64,000 nt of DNA, from NCBI GenBank assembly GCA_029203125.1, contig CP119317.1, forward strand, positions 3,286,001 through 3,350,000, written 5' to 3'. Of the stretch, positions 18,037 through 26,257 are shown one piece after another (position 1 is the first letter of the stretch; every line of letters begins with the position of its first letter). The position numbers and the translations under genes were made by a program. This DNA is from Candidatus Cohnella colombiensis (GTDB taxonomy: Bacteria; Bacillota; Bacilli; Paenibacillales; Paenibacillaceae). The notes below the pieces were generated by a model that was not told where the DNA came from, searched no databases, and saw only the letters and a program-made list of their open reading frames with translations.

Positions 18037-18063
18037 GCTTTAATCAACATCCTTTGGAAACCT

Positions 18064-18945
18064 CTATTTCGTCTGAACCAGCACGTCATAATCAATATAT
18101 TCACGTTGATTAAGATACCAGTTATACAGCGACTCAATGCCACTTTGTATACCGCGAGGGGAAAATTCTGAAACTTGTTCTCGAAGCCTGTTATTTGCTC
18201 CGGTATAGGTCAGATTACGACCTTCATTATAGATCGTAATTGGTAAATCTTTACCCGCAACCTCAAGAACCATCCGTGCGATCTCAGTGAGATCGTACGG
18301 AGTAGAAGTGCAAACATTATAATCATGATAATCTGGTGATTGTTCCAAAAACCAGTCCACTACTGAAAATAAATCGTCAATATATAGAAAATCAAACGAA
18401 CAATTCTGTCGGATTGTAAGTGGCAAATCCAACATAGCTTTGCAACACAAATTTGAAATAAAGGTTGTTCGCCAGTTTTCATATTTACCATACACGCCAA
18501 AGAGCCGCAGATTATAGATATTATTTGAGGCTCTAGCTGCATGATTCATAACATATTTCCCGAAACCATAAGCATTAACGGGAATACTTCGACCGATATC
18601 ATTCTCCGAAGCTAGATTAACTTCGTAACGTTTATCGAATTCTGCACCAGAGCCGAAATAAACAATTTTCTCTAACTGCTGATGACAGAATTCGAGATTG
18701 TAGAACATCTTCAAGTTGGCATCCAGTTCTGCCTCTGTACTAATGGTACGCTTAGTATACGTTGCAGCATGAACGACACAATCAATTCGGTTATTATCAA
18801 TAAACCTTCTAACTTGATCTAGCTCACATAGATCTAATTCCCTACTTGAGGTTACGTATACCTCGTGAGTGTTCTCCAAATGCTCTTTCAGATTACGTCC
18901 GATGAATCCATTGGGACCTGCCCCAGTAATCCAAACCCGCTTCAT
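18064..18945 (-). CDS. NAD(P)-dependent epimerase/reductase, extended SDR family
   Basis: A 293-residue Rossmann protein with WITGAGPNGFIGRNL at the N-terminus and the SDR pair Tyr126 and Lys130 in YGFGK. VVHAATYTKR, NLRLFGVYG and FDFLYIDDLFSVVDWFL are typical of sugar-nucleotide epimerases and reductases. Substrate is not deducible. It sits directly after the thiamine-diphosphate enzyme (ATGA overlap) in an operon that ends in rfbF. In the Yersinia yersiniose pathway the acetyl-adding enzyme YerE is followed by the reductase YerF, so a YerF-like role is an attractive inference. A separate role in tailoring the sugar made by PseB is the alternative. Confidence 0.7.
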   Translation of the reverse strand: MKRVWITGAGPNGFIGRNLKEHLENTHEVYVTSSRELDLCELDQVRRFIDNNRIDCVVHAATYTKRTISTEAELDANLKMFYNLEFCHQQLEKIVYFGSGAEFDKRYEVNLASENDIGRSIPVNAYGFGKYVMNHAARASNNIYNLRLFGVYGKYENWRTTFISNLCCKAMLDLPLTIRQNCSFDFLYIDDLFSVVDWFLEQSPDYHDYNVCTSTPYDLTEIARMVLEVAGKDLPITIYNEGRNLTYTGANNRLREQVSEFSPRGIQSGIESLYNWYLNQREYIDYDVLVQTK

Positions 18946-20750
18946 TCTTTTTCCACTGCAGCCATCATATTATCGTTGACCTCTTCAGCAGACAGGAAAG
19001 GATATAAATTTTCAAGCGAAGAGGAAATTAACGTTCCATCCGGATTAACCTTAGTCATCGCTTTAGGAATTTCATCAAATAAGATACTTCCCATCACTTC
19101 ACAAAGAACTGGACGGTTGTCTTTCATCACCAGATCTAGTGTTTCTTCTAAGCTATCATTCGTATCGATTCGGTAATAATCTAAACCGTACAGTTCGGCC
19201 AGTTTATCAGTAGGAGGAAACTCAAGTAATGTCTCCGGCGTACACGCCGAGAAATTATTTTTAAAATGATTGCGCTGCATCACATAGATAGAGGCATATC
19301 CACCATTATTTAATACAAAGAGCTTGATCGGAAGACCATATGTGGATATGAGTTGAAGCTCTTGAAGGTTGTGCTGTAAGCTTCCGTCTCCCTCTAATGC
19401 GATCGTTCTCTGCTTTCCACCAGCAATGGAAGAGGCGATCGCGGAAGGCAACGTAAAGCCCATCGAACCCAGTCCCATGGATGTAATAAACTTTTGACCT
19501 TCATGAACATTGAATGCCATATGGGAAATTCCGCAAGTACGCCCGGATGATGAACCAACCAGAATATCGTCTTGTGAACAACGTCTAGTAATCTCGTAAC
19601 CAAGCCTGTATCCGTCTACACAACTGTCTTCAGACGGTTGCTTTTCATTTAACAGTGGATATTTATCGCGCATATCAAGACAATAAGAGAGCCAATTGGT
19701 CAAATTCGGGTGTTCATATCGTTCAATATGATTCTGCATTGCTTTTACAAAAGAAGAGGCGTCTGTCACGATCGTCTCTGAAAGCGGGATCGATAACCGC
19801 TTGATTTCATTCTCATCAATATCAACGATTACTTTTTTTGCATTTGGCGCAAAATTCCCAAGATTGTACGCTGTCATAGCAGCATTCAACCGTGACCCAA
19901 TAACAATCAATAGATCGGTGTTCTGTAAGATGTAGTTAGAAAATCGTGCACCCGGCGAACCAGGATGACCAAAATATAATGGATCTGAATCAGAAAAAAC
20001 CCCTTTTGCCCTCCATGAAGCAAGAACGGGAATGCCCAAATGGCGTACGAGCTGTTTAAATTCAGTAGAAGCATCCGAGGCAACTACTCCATGCCCAATC
20101 AAAAAGGCTGGTCGTTTCGCTTGATTTAATAAGTCATAAGTGCTCGTTATTTGCATTTCATCGATTGTATTGGATGTGTTGGAATAACCCTCATCTTCAG
20201 GATTAAATCCATAAAGTGTGGTCTCATCGATCGTTGCACCCTGTATGTCGAGAGGAATATCTACCCAGACAGGGCCACGACGCCCGTTGCTAGCCAAGTA
20301 GATCGCCTTCTCTAAGTGATAGCGTATACTTTGCTTGTCCATCACAATTACAGCATACTTGGTGACCGGAGTGGCAATAGCAACAACATCAACCTCTTGA
20401 GCTCCCACCTGCCGAACGCCCGTGCCCATTGAAAGATCGGTTGATTTAGCTTGACCGGAGATGACAAGCACGGGATTAGAATCCAAATAAGACGCAGTTA
20501 CACCCGTAATTGCATTGGTACCTCCCGGTCCAGTAGTTAAGAGACAAACTCCTAACTTATTCGTATATTGGGCATAGCTATCTGCACAGATAGACGTAGC
20601 TTGTTCATTTAAATTACATATGATGTTTAAGTCTGGAGAACGCTCGGCAGAATCTAGCAAATGCATCATTCCGCCGCCAGAGATAAGAAAGATATCCTTC
20701 ACTCCAAGGTTTTCTATGAATTGAATGACATAGTCAGAAAGCTTTATCAT
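18942..20750 (-). CDS. Thiamine-diphosphate-dependent enzyme, acetolactate-synthase-like
   Basis: The 602-residue protein has all three domains of the TPP decarboxylase/ligase family: N-terminal pyrimidine-binding domain with the activating Glu49 in NLNEQATSIC, a central Rossmann domain (LIGHGVVASDAS, VIVDIDENEI) and a C-terminal pyrophosphate domain with EGDGSLQHNLQELQL followed by FVLNNGGY, the GDG-to-NN metal site. It is not an ordinary ilvB: no ilvN or other branched-chain amino-acid genes are nearby. It lies between pseB and an SDR reductase in an operon that also encodes RfbF, which suggests action on a nucleotide sugar, for example YerE-like acetyl transfer to a CDP-4-keto-dideoxyhexose. 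That function is inferred. Confidence 0.75.
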   Translation of the reverse strand: MIKLSDYVIQFIENLGVKDIFLISGGGMMHLLDSAERSPDLNIICNLNEQATSICADSYAQYTNKLGVCLLTTGPGGTNAITGVTASYLDSNPVLVISGQAKSTDLSMGTGVRQVGAQEVDVVAIATPVTKYAVIVMDKQSIRYHLEKAIYLASNGRRGPVWVDIPLDIQGATIDETTLYGFNPEDEGYSNTSNTIDEMQITSTYDLLNQAKRPAFLIGHGVVASDASTEFKQLVRHLGIPVLASWRAKGVFSDSDPLYFGHPGSPGARFSNYILQNTDLLIVIGSRLNAAMTAYNLGNFAPNAKKVIVDIDENEIKRLSIPLSETIVTDASSFVKAMQNHIERYEHPNLTNWLSYCLDMRDKYPLLNEKQPSEDSCVDGYRLGYEITRRCSQDDILVGSSSGRTCGISHMAFNVHEGQKFITSMGLGSMGFTLPSAIASSIAGGKQRTIALEGDGSLQHNLQELQLISTYGLPIKLFVLNNGGYASIYVMQRNHFKNNFSACTPETLLEFPPTDKLAELYGLDYYRIDTNDSLEETLDLVMKDNRPVLCEVMGSILFDEIPKAMTKVNPDGTLISSSLENLYPFLSAEEVNDNMMAAVEKE

Positions 20751-20760
20751 GAAAATCCCC

Positions 20761-21753
20761 CTATTCCATCCGTGCGACGAGCTCTGTTAATTGTGCTACA
20801 GTAAGCCATTCGGTATTCGTACCAGAATTATATTCGAAGCCGGGGAGAACCTTTTTTCCGTTAGGAATATAGTACTTCTCTTCATACTTCCACCAATCCA
20901 TGTTTGGATAGATAACGAAGAAGCCATCATACTCAAAGGTATGAGCGGAATCATCAGCAGTTATCATGATTTCGTGCATCTTCTCGCCTTCGCGAATCCC
21001 CACTTCTTGCATTTCACATGAAGGAGCCATTGCTCTAGCTAGATCGGTAATTTTAAATGAAGGGATTTTAGAAATGTAGGTTTCTCCACCCAGTGAATGA
21101 TGTAAAGCGGTCATTACTAGCTCTACACCTTGGTTTAAATCAATCCAAAACCGAGTCATTTGATAGTCAGTAATCGGAAGACTGGAAGTTCCATTACGCA
21201 ATAGCTCTTTGAAGAAAGGAATAACCGAACCACGGCTTCCAGCAACATTACCATAACGGACTACCGAGAAGGAGCTTTTTATCCCTCCTGTGTAGGCATT
21301 AGCAGATATGAATAGCTTATCAGAAACTAATTTCGTCCCGCCATACAAGTTGATTGGGTTAACTGCTTTATCAGTCGAGAGTGCCACGACCTTCTTTACA
21401 TTGCGGTCCAACGCCGCATCTATCACATTCGTTGCACCATTAATATTTGTTTTAATTGCTTCAATTGGATTGTATTCACAAGCAGGGACTTGTTTCATAG
21501 CAGCTGCATGTACAACATAGTCCACTCCATCAAATGCGCGCATAAGACGCCCAGCATCACGGACATCTCCGATAAAAAATCTTAGTATATCTGTATATTC
21601 TTTAAACCTACTCTTCATTAAAAATTGCTTGTACTCATCTCTTGAAAAAATAATGATTTTTTTAGGCTTATAATTATTCAATAAATACTCCGTAAAATAT
21701 TGACCAAACGATCCCGTTCCACCAGTGATGAGTATTACTTTATCATTTAGCAT
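20761..21753 (-). CDS. pseB: UDP-N-acetylglucosamine 4,6-dehydratase (inverting)
   Basis: PseB converts UDP-GlcNAc to UDP-2-acetamido-2,6-dideoxy-beta-L-arabino-hexos-4-ulose, the first committed step to pseudaminic acid. The 330-residue SDR protein has ITGGTGSFGQYF at the N-terminus, VVHAAAMKQVPACEYNPIEA, ALSTDKAVNPINLYGGTK (Tyr137, Lys141) and TRFWIDLNQGVELV. It is the short soluble form, without the membrane segments of WbpM-like dehydratases. AAGGATGA precedes the ATG. It is the first gene of a seven-gene operon and follows a sigma-D type promoter. Confidence 0.94.
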   Translation of the reverse strand: MLNDKVILITGGTGSFGQYFTEYLLNNYKPKKIIIFSRDEYKQFLMKSRFKEYTDILRFFIGDVRDAGRLMRAFDGVDYVVHAAAMKQVPACEYNPIEAIKTNINGATNVIDAALDRNVKKVVALSTDKAVNPINLYGGTKLVSDKLFISANAYTGGIKSSFSVVRYGNVAGSRGSVIPFFKELLRNGTSSLPITDYQMTRFWIDLNQGVELVMTALHHSLGGETYISKIPSFKITDLARAMAPSCEMQEVGIREGEKMHEIMITADDSAHTFEYDGFFVIYPNMDWWKYEEKYYIPNGKKVLPGFEYNSGTNTEWLTVAQLTELVARME

Positions 21754-21862
21754 GGTATCATCCTTACTTTTCGCTTTAGATTTTCATATCATGTGTAAAT
21801 CAACGTGCAACTGTGACATACGAAGCAGTCTTGTCTTTATATTACTACACTTAACACTATTA

Positions 21863-21890
21863 TTATCGGTATTATTTATCTTGAACTTTA
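21863..21890 (-). promoter_or_regulatory. Sigma-D type flagellar promoter of the pseB operon
   Basis: TAAA (21887-21890), 16-base spacer, ACCGATAA (21863-21870) on the minus strand, identical in both boxes and in spacing to the hag and flgM promoters. The start would lie about 100 bases before the pseB ATG. Confidence 0.75.
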
Positions 21891-22042
21891 CTACATTAAT
21901 AAAGATCCCTCTGTTTGTGGAAGAAATTATAACTACAATGTCATTTTCTATTAGCACTGGCTTAAAGCTTCTTGTAAGAATAGCATGATATACTTAATCC
22001 TAGGCTGGGTCTACTAATTATATAAAGGGAGTGTTGTGTCTC

Positions 22043-22477
22043 ATGCTAAGACAAGCAACATTATCTGATTCCAGAACAATATGGGAATGGAGAAACGACG
22101 AGACAACTCGCCAAATGTCCTTTGATGCCAATCTAGTGCCATGGGAGACTCATGAATTGTGGTTTGAAAGGTCATTACAAAATCCTAATCGAAAGTTGTA
22201 CATTTTTCAGAATGAATCAACATCTGTTGGATTAATAAGATTAGACATCGACAATGATCAGGCTGAAGTGAGTATTAATTTATCGCCTAATTTACGCGGT
22301 AAAGGTTACGGAACTAGGGCGATAGTTGAAATGTTGAGCGTGGCGAAAGATCTAGGGATAAAAGAAATAATAGCAAAAATCAAACCTGAAAATATAGCTT
22401 CGATACAATCTTTTTCTAGTGCAGGTTTTACCAAACTTTCAGGAGATGAACTTATCACACTCAGATACTCAATTTAA
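22043..22477 (+). CDS. GNAT acetyltransferase, PseH-like
   Basis: A 144-residue acetyltransferase starting MLRQATLSDSRTIWEWRNDE. The acetyl-CoA-binding signature is LRGKGYGTRAI (about residues 88-98). WRNDETTRQMSFD and HELWFERSL resemble PseH, which N-acetylates the 4-amino sugar made by PseC, and its place beside pseB fits that role. It faces away from the pse operon. The ATG at 22043 is preferred; upstream GTG and TTG codons lie too near AAGGGAG. Weak points: the family is large and substrate assignment rests on context. Confidence 0.7.
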   Translation: MLRQATLSDSRTIWEWRNDETTRQMSFDANLVPWETHELWFERSLQNPNRKLYIFQNESTSVGLIRLDIDNDQAEVSINLSPNLRGKGYGTRAIVEMLSVAKDLGIKEIIAKIKPENIASIQSFSSAGFTKLSGDELITLRYSI

Positions 22478-22886
22478 CAAAAATTGATCAGCTTTACCAT
22501 CGAATTTATTCAACACAACAACACACTCTTCCATAAGCACAATGCTCAGAATTTAATAAAAAACTTTAGGCTTTGGGAGATTATTCAAAAAGTCCACAAT
22601 ACCTAAAAAACAAAAATGCACCGAAGCGAAAAAAGGCGGAATGGAAGTACCACTACAACCATTAACCCAATCGCGAGGTGCATTTTCATGGAGTTTCAGT
22701 TAGAACTGCTAAATCTATTGTCTGTCCGGAAGAGCATTACAGATACAATCTGAAGCGCTCAGTCTCTAGCTATCCGAACATCGATGACTTAGCGAAGAAG
22801 AACTTGCAAGCCATAGGCAGACCTTACGAATCCTATCTGCATTAAAATGTGTCATAATTATTCCACAATTACTTTCCTTCTCCTAT
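22478..22886. other. 409-base gap with possible degraded element
   Basis: No intact gene. A short plus-strand frame from about 22668 to 22846 ends VRTAKSIVCPEEHYRYN... QAIGRPYESYLH and lacks a start with a ribosome binding site; it looks like the tail of a lost gene. A perfect 10-base inverted repeat, AAAATGCACC (22613-22622) and GGTGCATTTT (22677-22686), and an adjacent GACTTTTTGAATAATC (minus strand, about 22581-22597) resemble insertion-sequence ends. I cannot name the element. Confidence 0.35.
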
Positions 22887-24002
22887 TTATATGCTTGCAT
22901 AAAGAATGGTTTCTCCTAAATGAACATCGCCTGACTCTTTAAAACCAACTTCATAAGATCTTATCCATATTTTATATTCCGGTACTATTGAAAGAATATA
23001 CTCTGGAATCATAGGGATGTCTTCAGGCTTATGATACAAACAAATTGCCAACTTCGGTTTGTTTGTTTTAATGATTCTTTCAGCCCCTTTTAATGCCGGC
23101 AGTTCTGCCCCTTCAATATCCATCTTGATAAATGTCACAACTTCATCACCAAGAACATCATCTATGGTTCTAACCGCAACTTCTATATCACCCTTATCTG
23201 ATATATGCGCAGCACCATCTACTCCACTTGAAAAACGAATAACCCCTTTACTGTCGAACACACCAATATTCATAAGTTCAACCCTAGAAATGCCCTCATT
23301 CTCTATGAAAGCACGAGAACGAGCATAGCAAGCCGGTTCAGGTTCAAATGCAATTATTCTGTTATATTTTCCATTTACTTTGTCAGAAAATTGTTTGATT
23401 GTTGCACCATCACTTACTCCGCAATCCAAATAAGTTTCATTTTCACTAAAAGAAAATTCCGGAAATCCGAAATACATTTGTTCAGGGAAAAACTGGGAGT
23501 AATAAACTTGTTCTCTCGGAAATCCCCACTGTGTTAAATCTGACAACATACTAGCCGCATGATCAAAACTTGCGGTAATAACTAATGCATCTCCATAATG
23601 TTTTACCAACTGTTCAGGCGAGATAACTTGAATGTTGTTATGAAGTTTTCCGTGCAATACAGGATTTTTATCACAGTATAAATTTGCATCTAAACCATAA
23701 TGCCTTAGAACATGTAGCGGCATCTTAGAGGCTCCTCCACATCCATATAACACAATAAACTGACCCTCATGCTGTCCATTCTTATATGAACTAATAAGGT
23801 CATAAATAGATTTTTCAGGTTCATTTTGGACATTTTTTCTTCGATAATCCTTATCTAAAGGCACAATATTTTCAAACATTTCCCATAAATGTTTTCTATC
23901 TCGGTCATTAAAGTACTTTAACCGATGGTCAATAATAACTTTTGAAACTTGATCTTGTAGGGCGAGATACAACTTCTCATACTGTTTGTCCATATTAATC
24001 AT
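22887..24002 (-). CDS. FkbM-family methyltransferase with N-terminal extension
   Basis: A 371-residue protein whose C-terminal half is an FkbM-type SAM methyltransferase: TYLDCGVSDGATIKQF (motif I, around residue 190), IIAFEPEPACYARS, VRTIDDVL and FIKMDIEGAELPALKGA. These enzymes usually O-methylate sugars. The N-terminal 170 residues include VLYGCGGASKMPLHVLRHYG, a second Rossmann-like nucleotide-binding strand-turn as in some sugar-modifying proteins. The ATG at 24002 (MINMDKQYEK) is chosen because AAAGGAG lies 7 bases upstream; the frame is open further but without a ribosome binding site. It probably methylates a glycan residue of the island; the acceptor is unknown. Confidence 0.8.
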   Translation of the reverse strand: MINMDKQYEKLYLALQDQVSKVIIDHRLKYFNDRDRKHLWEMFENIVPLDKDYRRKNVQNEPEKSIYDLISSYKNGQHEGQFIVLYGCGGASKMPLHVLRHYGLDANLYCDKNPVLHGKLHNNIQVISPEQLVKHYGDALVITASFDHAASMLSDLTQWGFPREQVYYSQFFPEQMYFGFPEFSFSENETYLDCGVSDGATIKQFSDKVNGKYNRIIAFEPEPACYARSRAFIENEGISRVELMNIGVFDSKGVIRFSSGVDGAAHISDKGDIEVAVRTIDDVLGDEVVTFIKMDIEGAELPALKGAERIIKTNKPKLAICLYHKPEDIPMIPEYILSIVPEYKIWIRSYEVGFKESGDVHLGETILYASI

Positions 24003-24122
24003 CTGAAAACTCCTTTGTATACTGAATTTCGTTAAAAATAATTGTATTACTTTATACTTTAAAGTCAAACCAACCTAATGTAAACTGAATATTTCAACAT
24101 CAACCTCAGGAGGTGCTCCTCC

Positions 24123-24281
24123 ATGGAAGAAGGAATATCTATCAAGTCGAATTCTAATAAACGGGAAGCAGAATCTTATCGGAAATCTGTTTCCTCCTTA
24201 TATTTATCAAGCAACAGACCGATAATGCTTATAGAACATTATTTCGAGAGACGAGGATTACACTCATGTCCAAAAAATTAA
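24123..24281 (+). CDS. Small ORF of 52 codons upstream of the TagF-like gene
   Basis: ATG at 24123 lies 7 bases after a strong AGGAGGTG. The frame encodes a polar basic peptide (MEEGISIKSNSNKREA and on) and ends at 24281, overlapping the start of the next gene by 16 bases in another frame. The Shine-Dalgarno sequence itself can pair: AGGAG-GTG-CTCCT. It may be a leader peptide or chance; no homology recognised. Confidence 0.3.
   Translation: MEEGISIKSNSNKREAESYRKSVSSLYLSSNRPIMLIEHYFERRGLHSCPKN
24199..24225 (+). promoter_or_regulatory. Possible sigma-D promoter of the TagF-like gene
   Basis: TATA (24199-24202), 15-base spacer and ACCGATAA (24218-24225) on the plus strand, 40 bases before the ATG at 24266. 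The -10 equals that of hag, the -35 has one mismatch. Tentative. Confidence 0.35.
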
Positions 24282-25756
24282 AAGTCGTACTCTTCCATAC
24301 TTCATCATCTGGTTCAAATACCTATTTCTTATATCATCAATTCCCTCAAGAGTTAAGAGATAAATATGAGGTGCGATTGGTCTCGCAAGAGGAATTAATG
24401 CGCGACCCATCTATTAACAACGGTAATGTATTCATAACCACTCACGGTGAGTATCCATCTTCTCCTGATAAGGTCAATATCGAGTTATGGCACGGTTTCC
24501 CTCTTAAAGGGATGAACAATATGGATGTCGAAAGTAATGTCTCGTTCGAAGCTGTAATGAAGTATACCACCCACCTTAATTTGGTCGCCTCATATTCTGG
24601 ACTATATAACACATTGTATAGCGCTTGTATGGGAGTTAATGTGAATCAATATGCAATAACTGGAATGCCAAGGAACGATGCCTTATTTTATCCGAACAGT
24701 CATGAACAGTTATACAAGATGTTTCCTGATTTGCGAAATAAGAAAACACTATTCTTTATGCCAACATTTCGCAAATCAGCGCTCAAACCTGATGTGGAAG
24801 GGAATAAGAATTTTTCTAATCCATTCGGTTTTGACGACTTTGATCTTGAACGTTTTACAGCATTTTTACGACAAAATGATCTGAGTCTCGTATTAAAGCT
24901 TCACCCCTTTGAAGAGCGCTACTTCTTAAGACAATTAGCCGAGTGGAGATTAGCCGGCATCCATCTGATTACAGATGGATTATTGAAACAGAACCAGTTG
25001 GATTTATATGAAGTGCTTGGTGCTGCAGATTTATTGATTACCGATTACTCTTCCGTTTACTTTGACTATTTGATATTGGACAGACCTATTCTATTTGTTC
25101 CAACCGATCTTGAAGCCTATCAGTCCAACCGCGGCATGTTATTACAGCCCTACGAATTCTGGTCACCTGGAGCAAAGGCACTCAATCAATCAGAGCTAGA
25201 GCATGCTATACTAGATGCGATCCAAGACCCAGATGCCTATAGCAGCCAACGCAAGCTCATTCGTGATTTAACGCACAAGTATACAGACAATCGAGCCTCA
25301 GAAAGGCTATGGTCCGAGATCGACCAATGCATCGATCGACATCTGCTAGAGCAGAAAGAAAAAGAGGAAAACATCATGATCGCCTCTTCTATTAAAAGCA
25401 CAATCTCACAGAAAATTGAACAAGGTGAGCTTAAGTCCGCTAAGGAAACCTTGCAGGAGCTAGTCAATATCATCAAATTGGATGCCGAGATCTGCTCTAT
25501 GAAGGCGATTATTGAGCTGCTTGAGGGCAATTCGAAACAAGCGATCGATACTTTGCGTGATGGAGATCGAAAGTTCCCTGATCATCCGGACATCATTTAC
25601 AATCTCGCTTATTGCCACGAATCAATAAACGATTATCCTTCTGCGGCACATTACTATCGGTTGTTATTGAAAATAACAACGAATACCGAATTGTTAACAA
25701 CAGTACAAGAAAGACTTGAGTTCATTAATCAACAATCAAATGAGGTGATGTCATGA
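24266..25756 (+). CDS. CDP-glycerol glycerophosphotransferase-like protein with TPR tail
   Basis: The protein of 496 residues contains the glycerophosphotransferase domain (TagB/TagF type): ELWHGFPLKGM (Trp75-His76-Gly77), MPTFRKS, LKLHPFEERY and LITDYSSVYFDYL. These are the residues that bind CDP-glycerol and catalyse transfer of glycerol phosphate. Residues from about 375 to the end form TPR-like helices (SAKETLQELVNI, PDIIYNLAYCHESINDY). Wall teichoic acid polymerases usually carry an N-terminal amphipathic region and neighbours such as tagA and tagO, which are missing here. It overlaps tagD by 4 bases. Inference: it adds glycerol phosphate to a glycan made by this island. Confidence 0.85.
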   Translation: MSKKLKVVLFHTSSSGSNTYFLYHQFPQELRDKYEVRLVSQEELMRDPSINNGNVFITTHGEYPSSPDKVNIELWHGFPLKGMNNMDVESNVSFEAVMKYTTHLNLVASYSGLYNTLYSACMGVNVNQYAITGMPRNDALFYPNSHEQLYKMFPDLRNKKTLFFMPTFRKSALKPDVEGNKNFSNPFGFDDFDLERFTAFLRQNDLSLVLKLHPFEERYFLRQLAEWRLAGIHLITDGLLKQNQLDLYEVLGAADLLITDYSSVYFDYLILDRPILFVPTDLEAYQSNRGMLLQPYEFWSPGAKALNQSELEHAILDAIQDPDAYSSQRKLIRDLTHKYTDNRASERLWSEIDQCIDRHLLEQKEKEENIMIASSIKSTISQKIEQGELKSAKETLQELVNIIKLDAEICSMKAIIELLEGNSKQAIDTLRDGDRKFPDHPDIIYNLAYCHESINDYPSAAHYYRLLLKITTNTELLTTVQERLEFINQQSNEVMS

Positions 25757-26148
25757 AAAAGGTTATCACTTATGGAACATTTGATCTGCTGCACCACGGA
25801 CATGTGCTGCTACTTCAGAAAGCAAAGTCGTTCGGTGATCACCTTACCGTGGCATTATCCTCCGACGAATTCAATGCAATCAAAGGTAAAACGGCATTTT
25901 TCACTTTTGAAGAACGCAAGCTTATCGTAGAAGCAATCAAATATGTTGACCTCGTCATTCCTGAGCACAACTGGGAGCAAAAAACAGAAGATGTACTGCG
26001 CCTAGGTATCGATACCTTTGTTATCGGGGACGATTGGACAGGCAAATTTGATTTTCTCAAGCCACACTGTGAAGTCATCTATCTCAGCCGTACTGATGGC
26101 ATCTCTTCCAGCCAGATCAAAAATTATTACAGGGAAACGATTAACTAA
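25753..26148 (+). CDS. tagD: Glycerol-3-phosphate cytidylyltransferase
   Basis: It makes CDP-glycerol from CTP and glycerol-3-phosphate. The 131-residue protein has the nucleotidyltransferase HxGH site (HHGH, residues 14-17) after VITYGTFDLL, and RTDGISSS near the C-terminus corresponding to the RTEGISTT motif that binds CTP. Length is normal for TagD/GCT. The start codon overlaps the stop of the TagF-like gene, so donor synthesis and transfer are co-expressed. A strong bidirectional terminator follows. Confidence 0.93.
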   Translation: MKKVITYGTFDLLHHGHVLLLQKAKSFGDHLTVALSSDEFNAIKGKTAFFTFEERKLIVEAIKYVDLVIPEHNWEQKTEDVLRLGIDTFVIGDDWTGKFDFLKPHCEVIYLSRTDGISSSQIKNYYRETIN

Positions 26149-26194
26149 TTAACAGCCTTAGTCAGTAGGGTAAGGGGATTAATTATTAACAATA

Positions 26195-26239
26195 GGAGCT
26201 GTCTCTAGAGGTCAACAATCGACCTCTAGAGACAGCTCC
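26195..26239. terminator. Bidirectional terminator between tagD and a convergent gene
   Basis: A perfect 19-bp stem (GGAGCTGTCTCTAGAGGTC and its complement) with a seven-base loop. It lies between the ends of tagD (plus) and the GT2/methyltransferase gene (minus), with T-rich sequence on both sides. Confidence 0.9.
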
Positions 26240-26257
26240 TTCATCATTTATAACAAG

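Noticed and set aside
18942..20750. Acetolactate synthase ilvB of branched-chain amino acid synthesis
   Set aside because: No ilvN, ilvC or leu genes; embedded in a sugar-nucleotide operon. Kept as a TPP enzyme of uncertain substrate.
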